Shown here: positions 1 through 9,054 of the stretch, piece after piece
Layout of the letters: each line of letters begins with the position of its first letter
Position numbering within the stretch: position 1 is the first letter of the stretch
Notes under the pieces: generated by a model
Told to the model about the DNA's origin: nothing
Database searches by the model: none
What the model saw: only the letters and a program-made list of their open reading frames with translations
Assembly (NCBI RefSeq): GCF_003284965.1
Contig: NZ_QMEW01000020.1
Span: 1-64,000 of the forward strand
DNA from: Mycolicibacterium sp. GF69
GTDB taxonomy: Bacteria > Actinomycetota > Actinomycetes > Mycobacteriales > Mycobacteriaceae
DNA: 64,000 bases
Direction of reading: 5' to 3'
Translations under genes and position numbers: made by a program

Positions 1-326
1 CAAGCATGAGACCAGAGGATCGATGTGGCCGCCGACCGCGCGCTGGCCTGGTAGTAGGGCAAACCGCGTGGCCGGTGGCTGCTCCGGCGAACATGTGCGG
101 CCCGTCCGACGCAGGCCCGCAACCGATTTCAGCTCTGTCAAGCGTTGTTCAGCCGACATCATCGCCAACTCGGATGCAGACAAGTTAAAACTCTGCGGAG
201 TCCGACATTGTCCTACTAAGACGGCCAGTAGAAGATCACGGTATCCGATTCGACCGCCGGACACGCGACCGCGAACGGGCTGGCGACAGCGCCACCGGCC
301 ACACGGCGGCCCACAGAAGGAGTTGT
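1..326. other. No gene recognised at window start
   Basis: No reading frame here resembles a known protein and no RNA gene is apparent. The stretch ends in an AAGGAG that once served the decayed ATPase gene that follows. Confidence 0.5.
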
Positions 327-790
327 GATCTCTCGCCCGGAGCACGGACATGCTGACCGACACCTCGAACGGCTCGGACACCACGCCCCTCAGATACAGA
401 GTCCTATCCCGAGCGAACACGACCCCCAGGCCGGACACGGCGAACACTTGGCCTACGTCGCTTAAGATAGCCCGGGCTCGGGCCATGACCGCCATGGCGG
501 GCACGGGGACGTCCGGGGATGTGTTGCGCGGCAGGTTCTCTGGGGCAGCCTGATTTTGTCCGTACCGGTGGTGCTGTTCAGCCACATGGTCGCCGAACTG
601 TTCGGCTACCTCGGATGGCGGGCAGCGTGGTGTCGCGTGGATCGCACCGAATCTGGGGCACGCTTATCCGTCTCCGGCGGTATGCCTTTATCTCACCGGC
701 GGGTGGGCCCGAGCTGAAGTCCGTCGCCCGGGGATGATGCTGCTGATCGGTATCGCGTCAGCGTCGCGTTCATCGCGTCGGTGTGGTGCA
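327..790 (+). pseudogene. Decayed 5' part of a CopB-type copper ATPase
   Basis: A second, degraded copy of the front of the intact CopB gene at 23118. The similarity starts just before the start codon: AAGGAG is followed by TTGTGATC where the intact gene has CTGTGATG. It runs through the His-rich leader (GHGEHLAY near 440), the first membrane segment (LSVPVVLFSHMVAELFGY near 550-605) and the second (GGMPL and SVAFIAS, 680-785). A TAA at 463 and several frame changes break it, and the catalytic domains are missing. It cannot make a pump. It is evidence that the copper ATPase was duplicated or arrived twice in this island. Confidence 0.8.
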
Positions 791-1046
791 GGCTAACTGG
801 CGTATCGCGTCCCGGTATCCAAGCCGCCGGCGTTCGATGCAGGCCGATGCGGCGCGCGGGGTACTTGTCGACGGCACGATCTTGCCCTACGCTTGGCCTA
901 CGGAGTTTCACCGTAGATGTGTGGGGTATGCGCCTGTCGTCCATGAGTTGTGGCTGTGCCGTCAGGCTGGCCGCGGTCACACGGATAGCCGCGTCTTGAT
1001 GAAACCTCGCGGCACAACACCTGACAACAGTGATGGAGTGAGGCAA

Positions 1047-1454
1047 ATGAGCACCGCGGCTGAAATGCTGGAAACCTACCCGCAGGATCTCGGCGGCATC
1101 GACCGTGCGGCATTGACGGCGTGCATCGAGGCGTGTATCGAATGCGCACAGGCATGTACCGCATGCGCAGATGCCTGTCTGAGTGAACAATCGGTCCAAG
1201 AGCTGACCACCTGCATTCGCACCAACCTCGATTGTGCAGATCTGTGTGAGACGACGGGTCGGGTGCTTTCGCGCCACACCGGCTACGATGCCAATCTGAC
1301 CCGTTCGGTGTTGCAGGCGTGCGCCACGGCATGTCAGTCCTGTGGTGACGAATGCGCTAGGCATGCCGAGCACCACGAACACTGCCGCGTCTGCGCCGAG
1401 GTGTGTCGACGTTGCGGGCAGGCGTGCGAACAGCTGCTCTCATCGCTGGGCTGA
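1047..1454 (+). CDS. Cys-rich four-helix-bundle copper storage protein (Csp/DUF326-like)
   Basis: 135 residues, 18 of them cysteines, mostly spaced as CxxC, CxxxC or CxxxxC (C26-C44, C56-C67, C92-C103, C113-C127) along predicted helices. This is the pattern of the Csp1/Csp3 four-helix copper-storage family, in which Cys side chains line the bundle and hold many Cu(I) ions. There is no signal peptide, so it would act in the cytosol like Csp3. A His-rich turn (HAEHHEHC) precedes the last helix. ATG at 1047 is chosen because the family-like sequence begins there; the frame is open further upstream without family similarity. It lies 170 bp before a CopZ-like chaperone, which suits an intracellular copper-buffering pair. 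Copper binding is inferred from family resemblance. Confidence 0.88.
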   Translation: MSTAAEMLETYPQDLGGIDRAALTACIEACIECAQACTACADACLSEQSVQELTTCIRTNLDCADLCETTGRVLSRHTGYDANLTRSVLQACATACQSCGDECARHAEHHEHCRVCAEVCRRCGQACEQLLSSLG

Positions 1455-1623
1455 TCGCTGCGAAGCCTCCCCGAGGGTAGCCAGCCTGCCGATGGCATCG
1501 TTGGCTTCTGTGATTCAGTATGGGCCCGGCCCGCTTCTGCGGCATGACACGCAGAGCCTGACCTGCCCCGGTTTCCTAAACGGAGTGAGCTGGCCGATCG
1601 TCCCCATGAGGAGGAATACACCA

Positions 1624-1835
1624 ATGGCCACAGCGGAATACGCGTCTCCGGGATGACATGCGGTCACTGCGAGATGTCGGTCCGCGAGGAAGTCAGATCC
1701 CTCGGCGGCGTCAAGCATGTCGAGGTGAGCGCTGCCACCGGCGAACTGGTCGTCACCAGTGAGGAGCCCATCGCCGATGCGGCCATAATGGCGGCCGTAG
1801 ACGAGTCCGGATATACCGCCGTGCGGATGACATGA
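1624..1835 (+). pseudogene. CopZ-like heavy-metal-associated (HMA) chaperone with a one-base frameshift
   Basis: The sequence has a good start (GAGGAGG, nine bases, ATG at 1624) and codes MATAEY before leaving frame. From 1653 a second frame gives GMTCGHCEMSVREEV and the rest of a normal HMA fold, ending DESGYTAVRMT. Inserting one base near 1641 restores the expected MATAEY-RVSGMTCGHC junction and a 69-residue protein, the usual size of a cytosolic Cu(I) chaperone with a CxxC site. Either the gene is broken, or the base is an assembly error, or translation starts at the internal ATG at 1653, which would lose the first beta strand. A second, intact HMA protein lies at 33618-34016. Confidence 0.8.
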
Positions 1836-2443
1836 GTACCGTCCAGGTAGTGTCCACAGCGGCGGCACGCCACGATGCCACACTCAGCCGAAACCAGCCC
1901 AAGTGCTGACGCGGGTGGCGCTTACTTATTGACAAGCGTCGAGAACGGCAGCTCTCTGGCACGGCTCCCCATGGCGATTCAGGGAGGCTGCAACCGCTCG
2001 AATGGCGCCGGGGGCGGGTGACGCTCCGGACGCTTCCAGCGCCCTTCGAAAGCCGCCTCGGTATCTGCAGCCGTGGCAGTTTGCCACGAACGACACGGCT
2101 ATACGCGAACTTTCGATATCTGTCTCAGGAAGTACTTTCGCTATCTACTATTTAGGTTAGTATGTGTCGGGGCGGCTGGGGCGCCGGTCCGATCTCCCTA
2201 GCTCGGGTGGCGCCTCAGTCGTTCCTTACATGCCAGCCGGCGCTGATGCGAGGGCCGTCGAGGTCACGAGAAGCATTGTCGCTGTTGCCTGTCGGTGCAA
2301 ATCTGAACCGGGTCCCTTCGTCTCGAAGTTCATGCGACCGATTACTGGACGCCTTCCGCGTGCGGTGCCGCATCTGGTAAGCATGGTCGTAGAAGTACGT
2401 AGCAGCTGCGTATGCCTGCGGCGGCGTAAAGAATGGACAGGCA
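1836..2443. other. Intergenic region with one TACTA-N7-TAGTA palindrome
   Basis: No convincing gene in 600 bp. The only structure seen is the palindrome at 2146-2162, listed separately. Confidence 0.5.
2146..2162. promoter_or_regulatory. 17-bp operator-like palindrome TACTA-N7-TAGTA
   Basis: TACTATTTAGGTTAGTA. Same half-sites and spacing as the elements at 6622, 14790, 23008, 28632 and 28663. It lies about 280 bp before the DUF1942 gene. Confidence 0.55.
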
Positions 2444-3025
2444 GTGCGAAATATCGTGATTGTGATGGCGGCGGCCGCAGCGATGATGCTGTTGGTGGGC
2501 ACCGGCATACCAGCCGCGTTTGCAGCGGCGAAGTGTCCTCACATGTTCGGCTCCCAACAGCGAGTGGCTGACGCCGGTGCGCCGGTGGTGCAAGAGTGGA
2601 CAGCCATCGATCTGCAGCGAGGCGCCGACCTCCTGCCTGGATATTCGGCAGTCGGCAAGCTGTGGGAGGCAGGCGTGTCGGTGAGCGCCATGAACGGAGC
2701 GGTCACACCGATCATCCCCAATTTTCAGGCCGTATCGCGTTCCGGCGTCCGGTATCCGGCGCTCTGGCAGGTGCCCAGCCCCAACGGAATCCCCAGTACG
2801 ACCCTTGCAGACGGACAGACCTCGACGGGCAAACTGTACTTCGACGTCACCGCTGACGACCCTGTTGCCCTGATCTATACCACCGGCACGCCACGACCTG
2901 TGATGATGTGGTGCTGCAGCGGACCCATGCTCGACATGCAAATGGGGCCGGGCATGCAGATGGGCGATTGCCAGTGTAAGGAATCGGCAACGCCGTGTGC
3001 GTGCTGCGAACTCCAGGCGACCTAG
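2444..3025 (+). CDS. Secreted MPT63-like (DUF1942) protein with Cys/Met-rich tail
   Basis: 193 residues. A signal peptide covers about residues 1-29 (hydrophobic run, cut near AFAAA). Residues 40-153 follow the MPT63/DUF1942 immunoglobulin-like fold (LLPGYSAVGKLWEA, GAVTPIIPNF, STGKLYFDVT). MPT63 itself ends at this point. This protein continues about 40 residues with seven cysteines (157, 158, 176, 178, 185, 187, 188) and five methionines in an LDMQMGPGMQM context, plus a cysteine near the mature N-terminus. MPT63 function is unknown. The tail looks like a soft-metal site and the neighbours are copper genes, so extracytoplasmic copper binding is inferred. GTG 2444 is used; GTG 2456 and ATG 2465 are alternatives. 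Confidence 0.85.
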   Translation: MRNIVIVMAAAAAMMLLVGTGIPAAFAAAKCPHMFGSQQRVADAGAPVVQEWTAIDLQRGADLLPGYSAVGKLWEAGVSVSAMNGAVTPIIPNFQAVSRSGVRYPALWQVPSPNGIPSTTLADGQTSTGKLYFDVTADDPVALIYTTGTPRPVMMWCCSGPMLDMQMGPGMQMGDCQCKESATPCACCELQAT

Positions 3026-3337
3026 CCGCATGGAACATTTCGTCGTCTGGCCAGAAACGAGGAGTCCCAAGGACGATCGGGGACCGTGTCGAATTATTCG
3101 CGAGCTCGAATGCCCGAGGCCTTTATATCAGCAGGGCCTGACCCGGCCTCAAGCGTCTTCTACGTGGTGGAGTATCCACGTGCCCGCCCATCGAAGCGCC
3201 GGCAACGAGAGCAGTGGTCGCGTATCGGGGCGCGACCTGCGAGCTCAACACTCCCACGACCATCGGACTACGGAACAGCGTGGTAGCGAGCACGCGAACG
3301 CACAAGGAAACAAGACAGTAGGAGAGGTGGCCGCAGA

Positions 3338-3616
3338 ATGCATGGCGATGACGGGTGGATGTGGCATGACGGCTGGAGCTGGGGCGGCTGGGCGTTAATG
3401 GTTATCGCGATGGTGTTGGTGTTGGCGGCGATCCTCACGGTCGTGGTGCTGGCCATGCGCTTTCTGACTCGTAACAGCACTTCCTCGCCGCCTCGTTACT
3501 CACCCTTCGGCCCGGCCGAAGATGTGCTCGCCGAACGCTACGCGCAGGGTGAATTGGATGACGACGAGTACCGTCGGCGCCTCAGCGTGCTCAGGAAACA
3601 TAGAGCAGCACCATGA
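3338..3616 (+). CDS. Small membrane protein with C-terminal SHOCT domain
   Basis: 92 residues. The N-terminus is rich in His, Trp and Met (MHGDDGWMWHDGWSWGGW). One transmembrane helix follows (about 20-42), then a linker and a SHOCT motif (AEDVLAERYAQGELDDDEYRRRL). SHOCT is a short helical module of unknown role often found at the C-terminus of small membrane proteins. Close relatives sit at 30636 and 43533 in this window, each beside copper genes, and a broken one near 31580. The Met/His/Trp-rich outer end could touch metal, but this is inference. GGAGAGG lies upstream of the ATG. Confidence 0.82.
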   Translation: MHGDDGWMWHDGWSWGGWALMVIAMVLVLAAILTVVVLAMRFLTRNSTSSPPRYSPFGPAEDVLAERYAQGELDDDEYRRRLSVLRKHRAAP

Positions 3617-3718
3617 ACGGCTTCCGTCTGGCGCTTGGGAAGTCTTTTGCCTTCGGCGAGACCGGCTGTGTTCCGATGGACTCACTATGTGCCGCATCGG
3701 CTGAAGCCAATTTCAACC

Positions 3719-4840
3719 ATGAGTAAAAGGGGAGTTCCGCTACATCCGATGGCCCTAGTCGTGATGCTGGCAATGGCATTGACGGGTTGCTCAGGCGAAG
3801 CGGATGGACCCGCGAGACAGGAAGGCGCATCGCCCGAGCCAGCTGGCAGCGTAACCGGCTCGGTATGGGTAGCAGATGAGGACGGCGACAGCATCACGGT
3901 CATCGACGCTTCGACGAACGCCGTGATCGCCACGCTCGACGGGATCGAGGAGCCGCACAACATTCAAATGGGCCCTGGCGGGGACACCGTGTACGCGGTC
4001 AGCGGTAGCGAAAATCTGTTGGTGGCGATCGACGCAGCGACATTTGCGGTCAAGGCAACCGCCCCAACCGGTGCAGAGCCTGCGCACGTCATCGAAGCCA
4101 ACGGCAAGGTCTACGTGACCAATGCAGCAGATGGCACCGTGTCGGTGTACCGGGCTCCTGAACTGCAGCCGACCGGCGGCATCACGCTTGGCGGGTTGCC
4201 GCACGGTCTGCGACCCGCCGGCGACGGCTCGGTCATCGTCGTGGCCAACACCATGGCCGGCGCGCTCGATGTGATCGACCCCGCCACTGACACGCTGTTG
4301 GGTGCGGTTCCCGTGGGCAGGGGCCCGGCTCAGGTGGCCGTCACCGCCGATGGCCGCTACGCCTACACAGGGATCAGTGAGCCGTCGTCGGTGGCGAAGG
4401 TGGATCTGGCTACTCGGACGGTGGTCGGTACCGTACCCGTGCCGACCCCTCCAGTCCAGGTCTTTCTGGCTCCCGATGGAGAAACCGTCGTGTCCGCAGA
4501 CCAGGGCACACGGGACCGACCGGGAAACACCGCGTCGGTGATCGACACCCATTCAATGACCGTGCGCAGCAGAGTAAACACCGGTTCCGGACCCCACGGT
4601 GTCGTTATCGATGACACCGGCACACGGGCATGGGTGACCAATAGCTACAGCGACACGGTCTCGGTTATCGAATTAGCCACGTCCTCGGTGGCCGCAACGG
4701 TTCCAACCGGCGCCGAACCCACCGGCATCAGCTATTCAATCCGCCGCCCCGCACCGGGCGCGTCCACAACCACGACATTGAAGTTGCCAGAACCGGCTAC
4801 CAGCAGTCAAGAAGAGTCGCCCGACGACCATGGGCATTAG
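3719..4840 (+). CDS. Lipoprotein with YVTN-type beta-propeller
   Basis: 373 residues. ATG 3719 starts a lipoprotein signal ending in the lipobox ALTGC, then a low-complexity linker. The rest is a seven-bladed beta-propeller built from repeats such as VWVADEDGDSITVID, VYVTNAADGTVSVY and AWVTNSYSDTVSVIEL, the signature of the YVTN/surface-layer propeller family. The tail ends in DDHGH, a possible metal-binding end. Propellers of this family are extracytoplasmic and bind proteins or cofactors; no catalytic residues can be assigned. It follows the SHOCT gene by 100 bp on the same strand and may share its expression. The actual role is unknown. Confidence 0.82.
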   Translation: MSKRGVPLHPMALVVMLAMALTGCSGEADGPARQEGASPEPAGSVTGSVWVADEDGDSITVIDASTNAVIATLDGIEEPHNIQMGPGGDTVYAVSGSENLLVAIDAATFAVKATAPTGAEPAHVIEANGKVYVTNAADGTVSVYRAPELQPTGGITLGGLPHGLRPAGDGSVIVVANTMAGALDVIDPATDTLLGAVPVGRGPAQVAVTADGRYAYTGISEPSSVAKVDLATRTVVGTVPVPTPPVQVFLAPDGETVVSADQGTRDRPGNTASVIDTHSMTVRSRVNTGSGPHGVVIDDTGTRAWVTNSYSDTVSVIELATSSVAATVPTGAEPTGISYSIRRPAPGASTTTTLKLPEPATSSQEESPDDHGH

Positions 4841-5282
4841 CCACAGACCACACCGACTGCAGTTTGACAGGCGTTCAAATCGGTCGCGGCCAGCGACGGG
4901 CTTGCACGCATCGCATGACCACACCGCTCGCCACAGGTGGACCGACCGGAAGTCATACTAACGAGGTATCAGCAGCACCGGGCATTACACCACTGCCGCA
5001 CTCATCATGTGATCAAGACTCTTCATCACCGGGCTCGAAGGCTGGACTGATCACCAGCTCCCCGACGGCACCAAAGTGCTGCGCGCTCTCCGCGGGCACC
5101 TGTACGAGGCCAGCCCTCCCACGGGCCGTGTCATTCCGTCTGTGTAAGGCCGGGGTAGTCCATCAGCGGAGCGCCGTTCGGGCAGACAGTAAGGATGTTT
5201 TGCGGGCAAGACCACGTCAGGTGGCGGGTACGGCGGAACGCGCCTCGGCGATTGGCGGAGACGTTTACCGCTGAGACGTCTA
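4841..5282. other. No gene recognised
   Basis: 440 bp between the lipoprotein and the IS256 remnant with no recognisable protein, RNA or repeat. Confidence 0.45.
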
Positions 5283-5757
5283 CCGCCCGAGTTGGATTCG
5301 CTGATCAAGGATGCGGTCAAAGAGGGAACCACGATCGACGGCGCTGATGGTTTGCGAAACGAGTTGACCAAGGCCGTGCTGGAACGCGCGCTGAACTCGG
5401 AGCTGACCCATTATCTTCGGGTATGAGGCCGGCGATCCGGCCGGGCCTGGCTCCGGGTATTCCCGCGAACGGCACGACGCCGAAAACGGTGACCACGTTC
5501 AATGGTCGCGTCAAGATTGACTCGCCCCGCGACCGCACGGGTCGTTTGATCCGGCGATTTGCGGCGAAGAAAGACCGCCGGTTTAACAGCATCAATTCCA
5601 TTGTGCTGTCGCTGTATCCGCGCGGCGTAGCTACCCCCGATATCGTGATGCACCTGGCCGAGGTGTACGCGTGTCGGTGTCGCGGAGAGCGGATCTCCAA
5701 TTTTTACCGAGGTCGCGGTCGATGAAATCAAGGCTTTGCACTCAACACAGCGAGGGC
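5283..5757 (+). pseudogene. IS256-family transposase remnant (N-terminal part)
   Basis: Read across frames this follows the start of an IS256-family Mutator-type transposase: LIKDAVKEGTTIDGADGLRNELTKAVLERALNSELTHYL (split over frames), then NGTTPKTV, KIDSPRDRTG, LYPRGVATPDIVMHLAEVY and VAVDEIKAL. Stops and frame changes after codon 40 and at the end show it is dead. The DDE catalytic core and terminal repeats are absent. It marks an old insertion or recombination point. Confidence 0.75.
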
Positions 5758-5974
5758 ACGATGTTCCTGCAGGAAGTCGTCATCGAGGTAACCGCGGGGC
5801 TCGCTCGCCGTCTTCATCCTCGTCGGGGCCGTCATTGCGAACTGAGCGCGAGCCACATCGCAAGTTCACGCCCCCGGGGCGACACGCCGGAACGTTCGTT
5901 TTCTAGATGTCTGACTCGTCCCGGATCGCAGGGGTGTGTGGTCGTCTTCGGAAACTGCGGCCGACGCGCTGTGA

Positions 5975-6334
5975 CTATGGGTGACTGCTTGCATTACCGT
6001 CGTGGCCGGTCTTGGAATGCGGGATCGGTTGGGGGGGCAGAGTTCCCGGATCCCGCCCCAGGCGGGCGCATTCCGCGGGTGTAGTGCAGGGCCGCCCCAG
6101 CACCGCTGGTACGTCGGGGTTCCCGGGGATGGCGCCTTGCGGTGTTCTGGGAACGAGGTGGGGCACACACGTCCCGGTCAACGGATCTGGTTCCTCGCCG
6201 GATACACACGGTTGCGCTGACGCGGTCGGCTCGCTGGTCACAGCCGGGACCAGGGCCAACAGGAGGAGCCCAGCAGCGGCTGCAATCCACACCCTCACAA
6301 AAAGCCGCCGCACGGGATTGTCGATAGCCATCAC
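5975..6334 (-). CDS. Small secreted protein, family unknown
   Basis: 119 residues. An N-terminal signal peptide (two arginines, then WIAAAAGLLLLALVPAV, cut near ASA-QP) is followed by a short Pro/Cys-rich mature part: CVSGEEPDPLTGTC, then GRPCTTPAECARL. Four cysteines in two close pairs suggest two disulfides. No enzyme motif is visible. It stands alone on the minus strand. The start could be either of two adjacent ATG codons (6334 or 6331). The tandem palindromes at 6592-6653 are about 260 bp upstream and could serve it. Confidence 0.6.
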   Translation of the reverse strand: MMAIDNPVRRLFVRVWIAAAAGLLLLALVPAVTSEPTASAQPCVSGEEPDPLTGTCVPHLVPRTPQGAIPGNPDVPAVLGRPCTTPAECARLGRDPGTLPPQPIPHSKTGHDGNASSHP

Positions 6335-7032
6335 GATGCTCTCTGTCGTTTAGGCCCGCTGGAAGTTTCCATTGGGTGACCTAGTACTAACAATGTCCAT
6401 ATTAGCGATGGTGGCGTCCCGCGCAAGGCCGTCAACGACGTCTGCGAGGCGGCCCCTCACCGGTTGCGCCCTGCTCAGACATGACGGCTTAGTCTTAGGC
6501 CTGCCAACGGCTCCGAAATGCGCCGGAACAAACTGAGCGCATCGCACCAGGTCCCGATCTCCGTACGTGTCCGTGCGCACCCTTGAGGTACTATTTGCAT
6601 CATCAGTACGTGACATATCAGTACTATCTATACCAGTACTAGAGTCATTAGGGAACCTAAATAGCCGCGCCAGCCCGGCGCCTGCGCATCGACGTCCCCG
6701 ACGGAGGTTGAGTAGTTGCAAAACGGGGCCGCTACGCGGGGCATTGCGATCGAGGAGACTATGCCAACACCGCACTGCGATCCGGTAAGTGCGTCGTCTC
6801 TATGAAGACAACCAGCGAAGCGTATTGCGAGATCTAACATGATGTGAGCAGGTACCTTGGGACTGGCGGTCGGTCGCCACGAGTCGAAGTTGGGCTCGCC
6901 AGTGGCCGGGCGGTTGAAGCAATGAGAGCTTTCGGCCCCGCGTGGTGATCAGAAGTCCTCTTGCCGGTGTCGCACTTCTAAGTCACAGTCGTTGTTCATA
7001 CACACAGAATGCATACATCGAGGGGACGTCAG
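6335..7032. other. Divergent intergenic region holding an operator array
   Basis: 700 bp between a minus-strand secreted protein gene and a plus-strand membrane protein gene. No convincing coding sequence. The notable content is the palindrome array at 6592-6653. Confidence 0.55.
6592..6653. promoter_or_regulatory. Tandem, overlapping TACTA-N7-TAGTA-type operators with 15-bp period
   Basis: The best copy is TACTATCTATACCAGTA at 6622-6638. Weaker copies start at exactly 15-bp intervals: 6592 (half-site TATTT), 6607 (TACGT) and 6637 (second half TAGGG). CAGTAC recurs at 6604, 6619 and 6634. The copies share half-sites, so bound proteins would have to pack side by side along the DNA. Confidence 0.6.
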
Positions 7033-7329
7033 GTGATTAACAAGAGGTTGAGCATCACGCGCGTGAGCTCAGCATTGGCGGTGTTCGGCGTCATCACCTA
7101 CGTGGTCTGCTTTATCTGGCGGGCTCTGGCGCACTCGACGTTTACCGACAGTGCCTTTGCCGCCGCATTTCCCGGCTTCAGCTGGAGTGTCGTCGGATTC
7201 TTGACCGGCATGGGCTGGAGCATCGTCTACAGCGTTTACGCCGGGGTGGTGTTCGTCTGGGCATATAACCTGTGCTGCCGCGTCACGATCGACCGTCGTT
7301 CGCGTGCCGAACACCAGAGCGTCCGTTAA
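7033..7329 (+). CDS. Small two-helix membrane protein (DUF5676-like)
   Basis: 98 residues from GTG 7033, chosen because GAGGGGA lies six bases before it; the ATG at 7009 has no such site. Two hydrophobic segments are seen (about residues 10-30 and 50-78). The second contains GFLTGMGWSIVYSVYAGVVFVWAYN, which resembles the DUF5676 membrane family, often found among metal-resistance genes. The tail is basic and cytosolic. Function unknown. No clear operon partner downstream. Confidence 0.65.
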   Translation: MINKRLSITRVSSALAVFGVITYVVCFIWRALAHSTFTDSAFAAAFPGFSWSVVGFLTGMGWSIVYSVYAGVVFVWAYNLCCRVTIDRRSRAEHQSVR

Positions 7330-7845
7330 AAGCGGCACTGTCCGGCGCAAAGCTGTTGGCTCCGCAACCGTGGTAAGCGAACCAGCAAACCACGGCGCAA
7401 GCACTAGCAACAGTCGCCCGATCAGCCCGACTCATGTGGACTTCCAACGAAATTGGAGAAGTTCTGCGCGGCCTGGCATCGTCGGATACTTCAGTACTAC
7501 CGGAAACCGATCGGCACATGTAGTCCACACCCGCGGCTGGTCATTGTCGCGTGTTCGACCGCGCAAGGCTCGGGCACCGTCTTTCATTCTCGGTCGACGG
7601 CGGATTTGCTGCCCGGATACGGCTGGACCAAAGTCCTCTTCGACACTGAGCCCACCGCCCACTCTGACTGAACCGGGCAGCTGAGGCGCGGATTGGCCTG
7701 GCTTGGTGGGAGGCTCATCGTTCCACATTGGTGCTCGTCGGCTGCGGCACCTCGAAGTAATCGCAATATCGCCTCCGCTGCCCTCAATCGAGACGACGCC
7801 GAACAATTGTGCGGTGAAACAGGCAACACCATAGTCCCGCTCAAC
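7330..7845. other. Remnant region with a short LPGYGWTKV fragment
   Basis: No intact gene. At 7612-7670 the plus strand reads LPGYGWTKVLFDTEPTAHSD and stops. A longer version of this peptide appears at 19468-19617 with a C-terminal membrane helix, so this is probably debris of the same gene family. Confidence 0.45.
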
Positions 7846-8577
7846 TCACGATCCAGACGATCGGTAGGTCTGCAACTGACGATGGCGGCAACGATCGACA
7901 ATCTCGCCGATCTCGTCAGGATCGTCGCTGAGCACAAGTAGCTCAACGTCATCGGCCGCAACCATTCCCGGCTCAAGCAGCCGTTCGCGGATCCATCGCT
8001 GCAGTCCACTCCAGTGCGCCGATCCCGCGAGCACGACCGGAAAGTGGCGGATCTTTTCGGTTTGTATCAGAGTCAAGGCCTCGAAGAGCTCATCGAGCGT
8101 TCCAAAGCCTCCCGGAAGGACTACGAACCCGTTCGCGTAGCGGACGAACATCAGTTTGCGGACAAAGAAATACTGGAAGTGAAGCTCGAGATCGACGAAG
8201 GGATTGATGCCCTGTTCTTGGGCGAGCTCTATGCCAAGGCCGATCGAACGCACGCCAGCCTCGCGTGCGCCGCGGTTGGCGGCCTCCATAATCCCGGGTC
8301 CTCCACCCGTGATGATGTCGAAACCCAGCGCGCCCAGCCGTGCAGCCAGCGCGTGCGCCAGCTTGTAGTGCGGGTGATCCGGCGGCGTGCGCGCGGAGCC
8401 GAAAACTGACACGGCGTTCGTGACGTTCGCCAAAGCCGTAAATCCGGACGTCACTTCGTCCCGGATCCGGGTCACCCGGTCGGGGTCACCGCCGGCCAGT
8501 GCAGCGAAGTCCGGTCCCAACCAACGCAGCAGTTCCTCGTCGCAAGTCGCTGGAGGGTGCTCTATTGACTCTGGCAT
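7846..8577 (-). CDS. LOG-family protein (TIGR00730-like nucleotide phosphoribohydrolase)
   Basis: 243 residues from ATG 8577. Contains VSVFGSARTPPDHP, GGGPGIMEAANRGA and the LOG signature PGGFGTLDELFE with following TLIQTEKI. This Rossmann-like family includes cytokinin riboside 5'-monophosphate phosphoribohydrolases, which release the base from a nucleotide; members are often misnamed lysine decarboxylases. Soluble cytosolic enzyme of normal length. The frame is open upstream to 8808, but the chosen start matches relatives that begin shortly before CDEELL. Neighbours are carbon-metabolism genes; the true substrate here is unknown. Confidence 0.88.
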   Translation of the reverse strand: MPESIEHPPATCDEELLRWLGPDFAALAGGDPDRVTRIRDEVTSGFTALANVTNAVSVFGSARTPPDHPHYKLAHALAARLGALGFDIITGGGPGIMEAANRGAREAGVRSIGLGIELAQEQGINPFVDLELHFQYFFVRKLMFVRYANGFVVLPGGFGTLDELFEALTLIQTEKIRHFPVVLAGSAHWSGLQRWIRERLLEPGMVAADDVELLVLSDDPDEIGEIVDRCRHRQLQTYRSSGS

Positions 8578-9054
8578 CGCCACACGATGGTCCCACGCGC
8601 GGCGGAAATACATCTCACCAATCGACGGAAAGTTCTCCGCGCTCCAATCAAGTGCACGCTCTCGGTATCGTCGGCGCCGCACGTGAGGGCTGATGGCGAC
8701 GAGCGTGGCCGCCCGGATGGCGGTGACGGCCGCGATGTTTGAGGCCGAGATCGGCGAGGCCTGCGGCCGAAGGGTAAGCACAACGGTGGCCGGGCCGCGG
8801 TGCGTCACGGCGCCGGGAAGCGTCTACTCGCCATCGTCCATGTATCCTTCTACAACGTCTGCTGTCGGGTGATTTCGGACCGTGGCTCCGCACCCGCATG
8901 CGAAATCCGTGCAATCCGACCACGATGCTCGGTAGCTGCAGCATCGTTGAACCGATGCGAACGCGCCAAGGCGTCCACTTTGCGACGCGGAACCGGCAAG
9001 CGCCGCTGATTCGGCGGAGGCCGGCAGCAAAAGAACATCAGAGACGGAGCAGAT

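Noticed and set aside
800..960. Possible IS5-type transposase scrap (VLVDGTILP)
   Set aside because: A single short resemblance without flanking motifs; could be chance.
2342..3070. 242-codon minus-strand frame
   Set aside because: Antisense to the DUF1942 gene, with no family features or start signals.
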